In this document: piece after piece, positions 7,827-13,748 of the stretch
Layout: the number at the start of each line of letters is the position of its first letter
Position numbering within the stretch: position 1 is the first letter of the stretch
DNA from: a virus
Virus record (IMG/VR): IMGVR_UViG_3300028595_000063
Coordinates: 1 to 21,554 of that record
Length of the DNA: 21,554 nt
Direction: 5' to 3' (one strand)
Program-made: the position numbers and the translations under genes
Notes under the pieces: generated by a model
Told to the model about the DNA's origin: nothing
The model's database searches: none
Seen by the model: the letters and a program-made list of their open reading frames with translations, nothing else

Positions 7827-9953
7827 TTAAATTTGAATGCGTTTTACTTTCACGCTCCAATCATCGCTTAATGTTGTTGCTTGGAGTCTCACTTGGTCTG
7901 CATTAATATCAACGGCAAAAGTTAAATCACTTGTGTCGCCAATATCGTTTGTTGTTTGTTCGTTATATTCAACTGTATCGCCAGTTGCCTCCCAAACGCT
8001 CATAATAATACCTGTGCGTAAGTTTGTTCCTTTTTTAACTACATAATGCCAATGACAAGCGTCCGCGTCGGTATCTGCGAAAGTGTCAACGGTTTCTGTT
8101 CCTGTGTCAATATCGGTATTTTCTGCACTGTCTAAACCACCCGATGCGTCTGCCCATTCGGGAGCAGTTGCCCCTGCATTCATTGTGAGTACTTGTTCGG
8201 CTGTTCCTTTCGCTAGTCTTGTTAAAGCACCGCCTGAACGGTAATAAACATCACCATCTGCGTCTGAACCTAATTCAATTCCAGCATCTTTTAATTTAAG
8301 CCCGTCAATTGTAACTCCTGTGTCTGCGGTGGACTCGCTGATTGTGTCAATGCTTTGAGTATTTGCCCCAAAGTCGTTGGCTTGATTTTGGTAAGCAACA
8401 TTTGTGAGTGTTCCAGCAGTGTTAATTGAGGCGTTATTTATCTTAAATTCTTTTCCTGTTGGAATATTTAAGTGTTCGCTTGAAGTAAAATTGTCGTTTG
8501 CATCGTCCCAAATAATCGTTTTGTCGGTTGTGCCTTTAAGTGTAATTCCTCCACCGTCTGCGGTTGTGTCGGTTGGAGTATCTACATTTCCAATTTCAAT
8601 ATTCTTGTCTTCAACAAGTAAAGTGGTTGTGTCAATTGTTGTTGTAGTTCCGCTCACTGTTAAATCTCCTGGAACAGTCAAGTTCCCATCTTTTAAAGTA
8701 ATTGTTTCAATTTGAACGCCGTTATCAGTGGTAACTTCGGTTATTGTATCCGCCACCATTGTTTTTGTGTAAATCTCCCAGTCAGTCGGATTTGTATCGG
8801 GTTGAGAATTGCTGTTAGCAGAAAGTGATTTATAGATCACTCCATTATAATTAACTAAATCACCCGCTGCATATGTATCGCCACTATCCCAAGAACCCAT
8901 TTTTGTTCCGCTTACTCCGACTGCTGAGATAGTCGCAAATTCAATTGCAGTTTCTCCTGCATTTACCTTTGCGTATTTACCAGCCTCCCCTGTGTAATTA
9001 GCAGGGGTGTCTGATAGTTCAGTAAATTGGTCTTTTGTCTCTACTGCTGCATCTACATAAGCAGTAGTTGCGACTTTCGTTGAGCTATCATCGGCTGATT
9101 GAGTAGTTGCTGTTGTTCCATCTGGTAAAGCAACGCTTGTAGACAGGACTCCTGATCCATCTGTCTGAACAATTCCGTTTGCGGTGTTTAAACCTGAAAT
9201 TGTAACTCCTGTATCAACTATTAAGTTATTATTTACTCTAACATCTCCGTCTGCTTTACATCTTAAAGCAAAATTTGTTGTGTTTCCCCCGCTAAATAAG
9301 TCAAGTATTACATCAGATGCTGATCCTATACTTGGACGAGTTGCTTTGATTTTAGCTCCGTCACCATCTGAAAACTCAAATGTAATTGAGTCTGACCTTG
9401 CACCTGTTGCATCTCCTGAGTTTTTAATTGTCAACTGATCATCATCAGCTGTTGAAATTACATTCTTGCCAGTGAAAGTGTTATCTAATGCTAATCCTGC
9501 TTTCTCGGTATCAAGTTCATTAATAGCTGCTTGAACATCAGTTGCGGCGATATTTCCGGCAGGAGTGTTAGTTGTTTGAGTAGCTGTTACACCGTGCGGG
9601 TTACTTGTATCGTCTATATGTGTTTTTATTTCTGCTGCTGTTTTTACATTTCCAGCACCATCATCAACGCTCTCAGCTTTATCTACGATAAGATTTCCGT
9701 CAGTGTCGTAATCTGACTTTTCCATATCTCCTGATATTATTGATGTTAATGTATCGTACCAAGCTGTTCCATTCCAAGCCCAAACTGTATCGGTGTCTCC
9801 ATTTTTAGCATAATCACCAATATTAGCAGTAGGATGAGCTGCTACTAACGCAGTCTCATCAACATAATAGCCTTTATCAGCTACGTCTCCTGTAAAAGGT
9901 GGAGCTGTTTGGTCAAGTCCTAGTTTTACTAAAGGGTTAAATGTTAATCCCAT
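7827..9953 (-). CDS. Large tail fibre protein
   Basis: A 708-residue protein. Residues about 25-70 (KGYYVDETALVAAHPTANIG, then AWNGTAWYDT) and 111-123 (THIDDTSNPHGVT, a phage tail repeat) followed by 136-152 (AATDVQAAINELDTEKA) are classical fibre motifs. Residues about 353-395 carry W.SGDTYAAGDLVNYNGVIYKSL and P.NPTDWEIY, a CBM5/12-like sugar-binding pattern resembling one in the protein at 1288-2586. Residues about 425-520 (TTIDTTTLLVEDKNIEIGN and following) are another repeat type known from fibres, and the C-terminus is beta-rich. It follows two small structural genes, and its start uses AAAAATATGGG. A side or central tail fibre is inferred. Confidence 0.8.
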   Translation of the reverse strand: MGLTFNPLVKLGLDQTAPPFTGDVADKGYYVDETALVAAHPTANIGDYAKNGDTDTVWAWNGTAWYDTLTSIISGDMEKSDYDTDGNLIVDKAESVDDGAGNVKTAAEIKTHIDDTSNPHGVTATQTTNTPAGNIAATDVQAAINELDTEKAGLALDNTFTGKNVISTADDDQLTIKNSGDATGARSDSITFEFSDGDGAKIKATRPSIGSASDVILDLFSGGNTTNFALRCKADGDVRVNNNLIVDTGVTISGLNTANGIVQTDGSGVLSTSVALPDGTTATTQSADDSSTKVATTAYVDAAVETKDQFTELSDTPANYTGEAGKYAKVNAGETAIEFATISAVGVSGTKMGSWDSGDTYAAGDLVNYNGVIYKSLSANSNSQPDTNPTDWEIYTKTMVADTITEVTTDNGVQIETITLKDGNLTVPGDLTVSGTTTTIDTTTLLVEDKNIEIGNVDTPTDTTADGGGITLKGTTDKTIIWDDANDNFTSSEHLNIPTGKEFKINNASINTAGTLTNVAYQNQANDFGANTQSIDTISESTADTGVTIDGLKLKDAGIELGSDADGDVYYRSGGALTRLAKGTAEQVLTMNAGATAPEWADASGGLDSAENTDIDTGTETVDTFADTDADACHWHYVVKKGTNLRTGIIMSVWEATGDTVEYNEQTTNDIGDTSDLTFAVDINADQVRLQATTLSDDWSVKVKRIQI

Positions 9954-9964
9954 ATTTTTAAAGT

Positions 9965-10195
9965 TTAGTATGTATAAGAAGCGCGTTCATCCCATTCAAA
10001 AGTATAAGCGTTGTCTCCCTCTGCGTGTCTTACTGAAATTACTTCACCAGCAGTAGAAGAAATTTTAATAATTCTCCATTTAGTTTCACTAGCTAAAGTT
10101 CCTGGCTTAGCGAAGCCAACGTAAGTAGTAGAAGTATCAACAACTTCCCTTAATACATCTTGCTCTTGGTTGAATGCGTAAATATCTTTATTCAT
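9965..10195 (-). CDS. Small virion-associated protein, unknown
   Basis: A 76-residue protein, MNKDIYAFNQEQDVLREVVD at the start and ending EWDERASYTY. It is beta-rich and lacks a signal or membrane segment. The pattern (TYVGFAKPGTLASETKWRII, then R.AEGDNAYTFEWDERASY) is similar to short proteins I associate with the fibre region of environmental phages, but I cannot name a family. It lies 11 bases upstream of the 708-residue fibre gene and downstream of a beta-rich structural gene, suggesting a virion or fibre-attachment role. Confidence 0.6.
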   Translation of the reverse strand: MNKDIYAFNQEQDVLREVVDTSTTYVGFAKPGTLASETKWRIIKISSTAGEVISVRHAEGDNAYTFEWDERASYTY

Positions 10196-10227
10196 AGGTT
10201 TATTTATTAATTAAAAAGAGACTGTTA

Positions 10228-10626
10228 TTAAGCCTCTTTAGTTACTACGCCATTAGCATAATATGCTTCGTAGTTACTTCCATTACATCTAATAGTTACG
10301 CTATTTCCAATAGTTCCAGCTACTACAACGTCTTTATCTGCTACACCACTACCATTTAAATAAATTCCATCTGCTGAATTAGGACTAACATTTATAATTT
10401 GAGCTGCTAGAGCTGCAAATTTGATTACTTGACCTTTAAGAGCTGACGAAGCAGCTGGTAGAGTAAAGGTAATTGCTCCACTTGCACCTGTATTAGTCAT
10501 TACTTTGCCAAAATCAGCTGCTGTAATTGTGTAATTAGCTGTTTTAGCTGATACTGTACCAGTAGGTTGGACTTCTGGTAGGATTTCATACCCTTTGTTG
10601 GTATAAACTGATGAAAAATGTGTCAT
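10228..10626 (-). CDS. Beta-rich structural protein (decoration or fibre tip-like)
   Basis: A 132-residue protein with TVSAKTANYTITAADFGKVM followed by GAITFTLPAAS..KGQVIKFA and VTIRCNGSNYEAYY. The pattern A.YTIT..D.GK...N..A.TFTLP is a recurrent domain of phage tail fibres and head decoration proteins, predicted to be a small beta-sandwich. The gene follows a 90-base structured intergenic region and precedes the 76-residue gene. Position between head and fibre genes suits either a capsid fibre or a tail component. Start ATG is preceded by ACAAAGAAATG, with no Shine-Dalgarno. Confidence 0.65.
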   Translation of the reverse strand: MTHFSSVYTNKGYEILPEVQPTGTVSAKTANYTITAADFGKVMTNTGASGAITFTLPAASSALKGQVIKFAALAAQIINVSPNSADGIYLNGSGVADKDVVVAGTIGNSVTIRCNGSNYEAYYANGVVTKEA

Positions 10627-10716
10627 TTCTTTGTTTTTTATCTGCTAAAATATATTCCCTTTAGGGTTTCCTCCTGCATGACTACAGGGTCTAGATAGCA
10701 AATAAGTATTTAGTAA
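10627..10716 (-). other. Structured intergenic leader
   Basis: On the minus strand this 90-base gap can form TTGCTA...TAGCA (10643-10647 with 10696-10700) closing two smaller hairpins. One is CCTG-8 nt-CAGG (10673-10676 with 10685-10688). The other is CCC-4 nt-GGG within CCCTTTAGGG (10657-10666). No coding frame of note is seen. It may be a leader controlling the downstream 132-residue gene. Weak evidence, because the stems are short. Confidence 0.35.
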
Positions 10717-11007
10717 TTATTTTTTAACTTCTTCTTTTGCTTCTTCTTTTGCTTCTTCTTTTGCTTCTTCTTTTGCTTCTTCTTTTGCTTCTTCTTTGAT
10801 CTCTTTCTTAACATTTTGTTTAACTTCTTTAACCTCTTTTTTAACTTCAACGTTTAAATCAAGGTTATCAATTAAAATTTGGTTTCCAGTTCCATCAACA
10901 AAGTAGTTTAGTTTACCAATTTGTCTAACTTCACCTTTACCTTCTTTAATTTGTGACTCTACGTAGTTTTTTACAACTTGCGGGTTGTTCATTTGAATAT
11001 AACTCAT
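10717..11007 (-). CDS. Small protein with C-terminal Lys/Glu-rich repeats
   Basis: A 96-residue protein. Residues 1-52 form a small folded region (MSYIQMNNPQVVKNYVESQI, then GKLNYFVDGTGNQILIDNLD). Residues 55-96 are almost only K, E, V and A, with the repeat KEEA occurring five times in a row, predicted to be a long charged helix. The DNA beneath is a perfect 12-bp tandem repeat. It lies between head and fibre genes. The function is unknown. Repeat number would easily vary by slippage, so length may be polymorphic in the population. Confidence 0.65.
   Translation of the reverse strand: MSYIQMNNPQVVKNYVESQIKEGKGEVRQIGKLNYFVDGTGNQILIDNLDLNVEVKKEVKEVKQNVKKEIKEEAKEEAKEEAKEEAKEEAKEEVKK
10729..10800. 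repeat. 12-bp tandem repeat, five perfect copies plus one partial
   Basis: The unit TTCTTCTTTTGC on the plus strand occurs at 10729, 10741, 10753, 10765 and 10777, followed by a degenerate sixth unit ending near 10800. It encodes the KEEA repeats of the gene on the minus strand. All copies are identical at third positions, which suggests recent expansion by slippage. It is an in-frame coding repeat, not a CRISPR. Confidence 0.9.
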
Positions 11008-11121
11008 TTGATTTAATTTAAAATTAATTTCTGCTTCAACGTGTTACTAACACAATCACTCCACAGACTCTACGGGTAACAACTACCCTGTATTTATTAG
11101 ATAATCACTTGGTTATTGTGA
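11008..11121 (-). other. Structured intergenic region with several short hairpins
   Basis: A 114-base gap without a gene. Hairpins that can be read off are TAATCAC...GTGATTA (11102-11108 with 11118-11124, 9-nt loop, overlapping the stop codon of the upstream gene), GGGTA-ACAAC-TACCC near 11074-11088, and GTGTT-ACT-AACAC near 11041-11053. A second AATCAC near 11054-11059 could compete with the first stem. There is no U-tract, so a plain intrinsic terminator is unlikely. mRNA processing or translational control of the 96-residue gene is conceivable. Confidence 0.4.
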
Positions 11122-11322
11122 TTAGAAATATTTACGTCTTTTATTAAATTTTCTCATATGTTCGTAATGTGGATTTCTTGTTTCGTCTACCCATTCCCCT
11201 CTTTGCTCTGCTCCCATTTTCTGGAAGTCTCCCTCTGATATTTGCTGTTCTTTTAAATACTCTTTTTGACCTCTAGACAACTTGAAAAAGTCATCTGATA
11301 GTTTGTTGTAGTTTTTTTGCAT
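11122..11322 (-). CDS. Small basic/acidic helical protein downstream of capsid gene, unknown
   Basis: A 66-residue, highly charged protein: MQKNYNKLSDDFFKLSRGQK at the start and MRKFNKRRKYF at the end. Probably mostly helical, without cysteines or hydrophobic segments. It follows the major capsid gene after a 92-base gap that contains a strong pseudoknot-like RNA, whose 3' strand ends 10 bases before this start codon. Its expression could therefore be controlled by that structure. I recognise no family. A head-completion or minor head role would fit the position but is not shown. Confidence 0.6.
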   Translation of the reverse strand: MQKNYNKLSDDFFKLSRGQKEYLKEQQISEGDFQKMGAEQRGEWVDETRNPHYEHMRKFNKRRKYF

Positions 11323-11332
11323 ATAAATTGCT

Positions 11333-11377
11333 TTCAGTCCTTACGTTGAGGACACGGACTGAAGTGTGCCCTCAACG
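11333..11377 (-). ncRNA. Pseudoknot-like intergenic RNA element
   Basis: On the minus strand, 5'-CGTTGAGG (11377-11370), GC, ACAC, loop TTCAGTCC (11363-11356), GTGT, CCTCAACG (11351-11344), TAA, then GGACTGAA (11340-11333). The outer 8-bp stem and inner 4-bp stem are perfect. The whole 8-nt loop is exactly complementary to the downstream GGACTGAA. The strands can form an H-type pseudoknot or two mutually exclusive hairpins. It lies between the capsid gene stop and the start of the 66-residue gene. A regulatory or processing role is inferred. Confidence 0.6.
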
Positions 11378-11414
11378 CAGAAACAATTAAATTGTGCTAA
11401 TGTTAGCGTAAATA

Positions 11415-12401
11415 CTAAACTGCTGACCCGTCCCCCTTGGTCGCAGCAAGGAAGCCAGCGCGGATAGTACCGAAGTCATAAAGAGCAGTTGTCATATATT
11501 GCCAAGTGCTTGACTCAAATACTTGTTCTGGAGCTTCAAACTGAATACCTTGAGACTGTTCAATAACAAATCCATTATCATCCATGTTTCCAAGGCTAGC
11601 TAAGAAACAATATCTAGCTTTATCGCTATTTCGTGTTTCATCAGCATCTAAGTCTAAGAAAGGAACGATAATATGATTATACATATAAAAGTCATTCTTA
11701 TCATTATCAGCTGTACCTTGCAGTCTATCTGATAATAAAATTCTTTTTACTGTATGAACAGTTGGAGCATGACGACCAGTAATGATTGAATCAAAGTTAG
11801 CTGGCATGCTTCGTCCGTCTGCTTCATCAATAAAGTTATTTCCTAGTTCTTCCAATTCTTCTAATACGTCAACGCTAATAGGTTTATGTGTACTAGAAAT
11901 TTCGTTAGAAAAAGTATTAGATGAACCATTAGCAGTGTGAGATGGGTTAATTAAAGATAAACCATCAGGAGTAGAAGTAGTAACAGTTTCACCGTCTAAG
12001 TTGGTATAACTAGTAGCCCAAGCATAACTTAATAATGAAGCTGCATCTAATTCCATTCTTCGTTCTGCTGAACGACCCATTTGACGCATACGTTTCATGA
12101 TTTCATCGTATTTATCAAACATTCTTAACTGTTTAGTAACATCTACTTGCAAAGCGATTTCAGATTGACTGAAATTTTTTGTATAACCTTGTTTTAAAGT
12201 TCCTTTGTAAGCATCATCACCTTCAGAACGTCTTCGTGCAGTTGGAGTTGAAGAAATATTACTATATTCAGAAGTTTTCTCTGAAACGTTAATAATATTG
12301 TACAAACTCTGACGCACTGAGTTAAACTCTTTACGAGCTTCTTCCCATTGAACCATAGCGTTCTTAGTAAGATCGCTAAATTGTGCTGTTGATATAGCCA
12401 T
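11415..12401 (-). CDS. Major capsid protein
   Basis: A 328-residue protein in the classical position after scaffold and decoration genes. The N-terminal third is helical and charged (WEEARKEFNSVRQSLYNIIN, then RMRQMGRSAERRMELDAASL), as in HK97-fold capsid proteins. The middle holds TPDGLSLINPSHTANGSSNT, a capsid segment often seen as D G..L....H. The C-terminus (IVPFLDLDADETRNSDKARY, GIQFEAPEQVFESSTWQYMT, then YDFGTIRAGFLA) matches the P-domain/A-domain end of many phage capsids. It should assemble into the icosahedral shell with the scaffold protein. Length and context fit well. No clear maturation protease gene is seen nearby. Start ATG follows TTTTAAACATATG without a Shine-Dalgarno. Confidence 0.88.
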   Translation of the reverse strand: MAISTAQFSDLTKNAMVQWEEARKEFNSVRQSLYNIINVSEKTSEYSNISSTPTARRRSEGDDAYKGTLKQGYTKNFSQSEIALQVDVTKQLRMFDKYDEIMKRMRQMGRSAERRMELDAASLLSYAWATSYTNLDGETVTTSTPDGLSLINPSHTANGSSNTFSNEISSTHKPISVDVLEELEELGNNFIDEADGRSMPANFDSIITGRHAPTVHTVKRILLSDRLQGTADNDKNDFYMYNHIIVPFLDLDADETRNSDKARYCFLASLGNMDDNGFVIEQSQGIQFEAPEQVFESSTWQYMTTALYDFGTIRAGFLAATKGDGSAV

Positions 12402-12433
12402 ATGTTTAAAATTAAAAAATTAATAAAGAAATA

Positions 12434-12856
12434 CTAAACTGTGTTACCACCTTGATAAGACTTGATATAACCAATAGCTTTAGTTGAACTAATAGCTTTA
12501 GTACAAGTAAAAAGGTCATTAGTAGTATCAGTTACATCTACAGTATAAGCATTACTAACACCATAAGATACACCAGGTGTAGCTGCTGCTGAAGTTGTAA
12601 TTTCTACTTCGTCACCTGGTTGGATAACTTCAACTTGTTTTACAGTTGTTGAAGCATAATCACTGTCAGTAGATGCAACTTCCTCTAAGATGATGCCTAA
12701 ACAATTAGTATCATTATCGGCTGTAGCAACTAATTTACCAGATGAAAGAGCTACTAAAGAGTTTTTATCTAAAGCTGTTGAAGCAGTTTTAGTAAATTCT
12801 TTAATAACAGGTTTTTTGCCATTCTTACGAATGATGCGTACATTTCTGTCTGCCAT
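12434..12856 (-). CDS. Capsid decoration / cement-like protein
   Basis: A 140-residue beta-rich protein. The pattern V.ALSSGKLVATADNDTNCLGI..E followed by VEVIQPGDEVEITTSAAATP, VSYGVSNAYTVD and KAIGYIKSY resembles the DUF2190-type or lambda gpD-like decoration proteins, which bind the outside of the shell and stabilise it. It lies 14 bases downstream of the scaffold gene and 32 bases upstream of the major capsid gene, the usual position for such a protein. Its start leader (CATATGG) and its 3' end (CAGTTTAGTATTT-like) closely resemble those of the capsid gene. The decoration role is inferred from pattern plus position. Confidence 0.75.
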   Translation of the reverse strand: MADRNVRIIRKNGKKPVIKEFTKTASTALDKNSLVALSSGKLVATADNDTNCLGIILEEVASTDSDYASTTVKQVEVIQPGDEVEITTSAAATPGVSYGVSNAYTVDVTDTTNDLFTCTKAISSTKAIGYIKSYQGGNTV

Positions 12857-12870
12857 ATGTTTGTTGTTAA

Positions 12871-13428
12871 TTATTTATAAACCTTTTTTGGATCGTTACC
12901 ACAGAGTTCAGCCATTTTACGTTGAGCAGGAGACACAAAGTTGTCGTTAGACTTTTCTGTCTTCGTGCTAGGGCGGGAAATAGCCTTCTTTACCCTCTGT
13001 CTTGCACTTGAATCACTTAGATAAGCTTTGAAAACTGGGTTTTCTAGGGCTTCATCAAGACTTTTGCCTGATCCTTTAGCAATGTCACGTAATGTTTCAA
13101 GCTCCTTGTCATTTAAGTTGTGTTTTTCCTTAAATGATCTTTCTACAACGTCAGATTCTATTTTGCCTTCTAGCTGATCAAGCTTGGCTTTTAGTTCTTC
13201 AATTGTAGGGTCTTTTTTATCTTGTTTTTTCTCAAGACGCTTCTGAGCAAAACTCTTATTCTTTTCTCTAATTTCTTTCAATCTTCTTTGGACCTCTTCC
13301 TCTATTAACTGTTCTTTATCATCTTGTTCACTCTCTTCAGTTTCCTCTTGAACAGTGTCCTCATATAATTCTTCAGTGTTTTCAAAATCTTCATCTTGAA
13401 TAAATTCTTGTTTTTGCTCTTCTGACAT
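12871..13428 (-). CDS. Capsid scaffolding protein
   Basis: A 185-residue protein. The first 50 residues are very acidic (EFIQDEDFENTEELYEDTVQ and following). Residues about 45-100 are a charged coiled coil (RRLKEIREKNKSFAQKRLEK, then TIEELKAKLDQLEGKIES), and the C-terminus is basic (RQRVKKAISRP, then FVSPAQRKMAEL). This acidic-helical-basic profile between portal and capsid genes is typical of internal scaffolding proteins, whose basic tail contacts the inside of the shell during procapsid assembly. No protease domain is visible. Start ATG follows CTAAATTTATG. Confidence 0.82.
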   Translation of the reverse strand: MSEEQKQEFIQDEDFENTEELYEDTVQEETEESEQDDKEQLIEEEVQRRLKEIREKNKSFAQKRLEKKQDKKDPTIEELKAKLDQLEGKIESDVVERSFKEKHNLNDKELETLRDIAKGSGKSLDEALENPVFKAYLSDSSARQRVKKAISRPSTKTEKSNDNFVSPAQRKMAELCGNDPKKVYK

Positions 13429-13520
13429 AAATTTAGTCTCATTTAATTAGAATTAAGTTAATAATGACTAATCAAACGGTGTTTTTATCTCGCCGTTAGG
13501 CGGTTATTAAAGTCTCCTGA
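13429..13520 (-). other. Intergenic gap with a short G+C hairpin
   Basis: A 92-base gap between the 75-residue gene and the scaffold gene. The minus strand contains CGCC-TAAC-GGCG near 13490-13502. An alternative pairing AACGG...CCGTT shares two bases with it. The remainder is A/T-rich and holds the non-Shine-Dalgarno leader of the scaffold gene. I see no coding frame and no U-tract terminator. Confidence 0.3.
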
Positions 13521-13748
13521 TTACTCAGGGTTATAAATAAAATCAATTATTCCTTCTAAATTCTCTACTAGATACATCTTTGACCTGTAAGCTTGTCCTA
13601 CTTTCTCGTTATCAGTTTTTAAATCTATCTTTAAACTCTTAGCGTTCTGTAATGCTGTCTCTAGAAAATCCTTAATAACTTGCCCTTGACTGCTAACTCC
13701 CGCTTTTCTTAGGTCTTCTATTTGTTTTTCGTCATTGAAATCAATCAT
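13521..13748 (-). CDS. Small head-module protein, unknown
   Basis: A 75-residue protein, MIDFNDEKQIEDLRKAGVSS at the start, then VIKDFLETALQNAKSLKIDL and ending IIDFIYNPE. Predicted helical and mixed-charge, with no membrane segment. Its start overlaps the portal stop by 4 bases (ATGA), so translation is probably coupled to portal. Small proteins of this size between portal and scaffold are common in phages, often without assigned function. It might be a minor head protein or assembly factor. Confidence 0.7.
   Translation of the reverse strand: MIDFNDEKQIEDLRKAGVSSQGQVIKDFLETALQNAKSLKIDLKTDNEKVGQAYRSKMYLVENLEGIIDFIYNPE

Noticed and set aside
10729-10800. Short regular repeats resembling a CRISPR array
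   Set aside because: The units are 12 bp, contiguous without spacers and in frame with the coding sequence. It is a coding tandem repeat.
11409-12440. 13-bp direct repeat AAATACTAAACTG at the ends of the capsid and decoration genes
   Set aside because: It mostly reflects identical Val-stop codons and similar A/T flanks. It is too short to claim a recombination or regulatory site.
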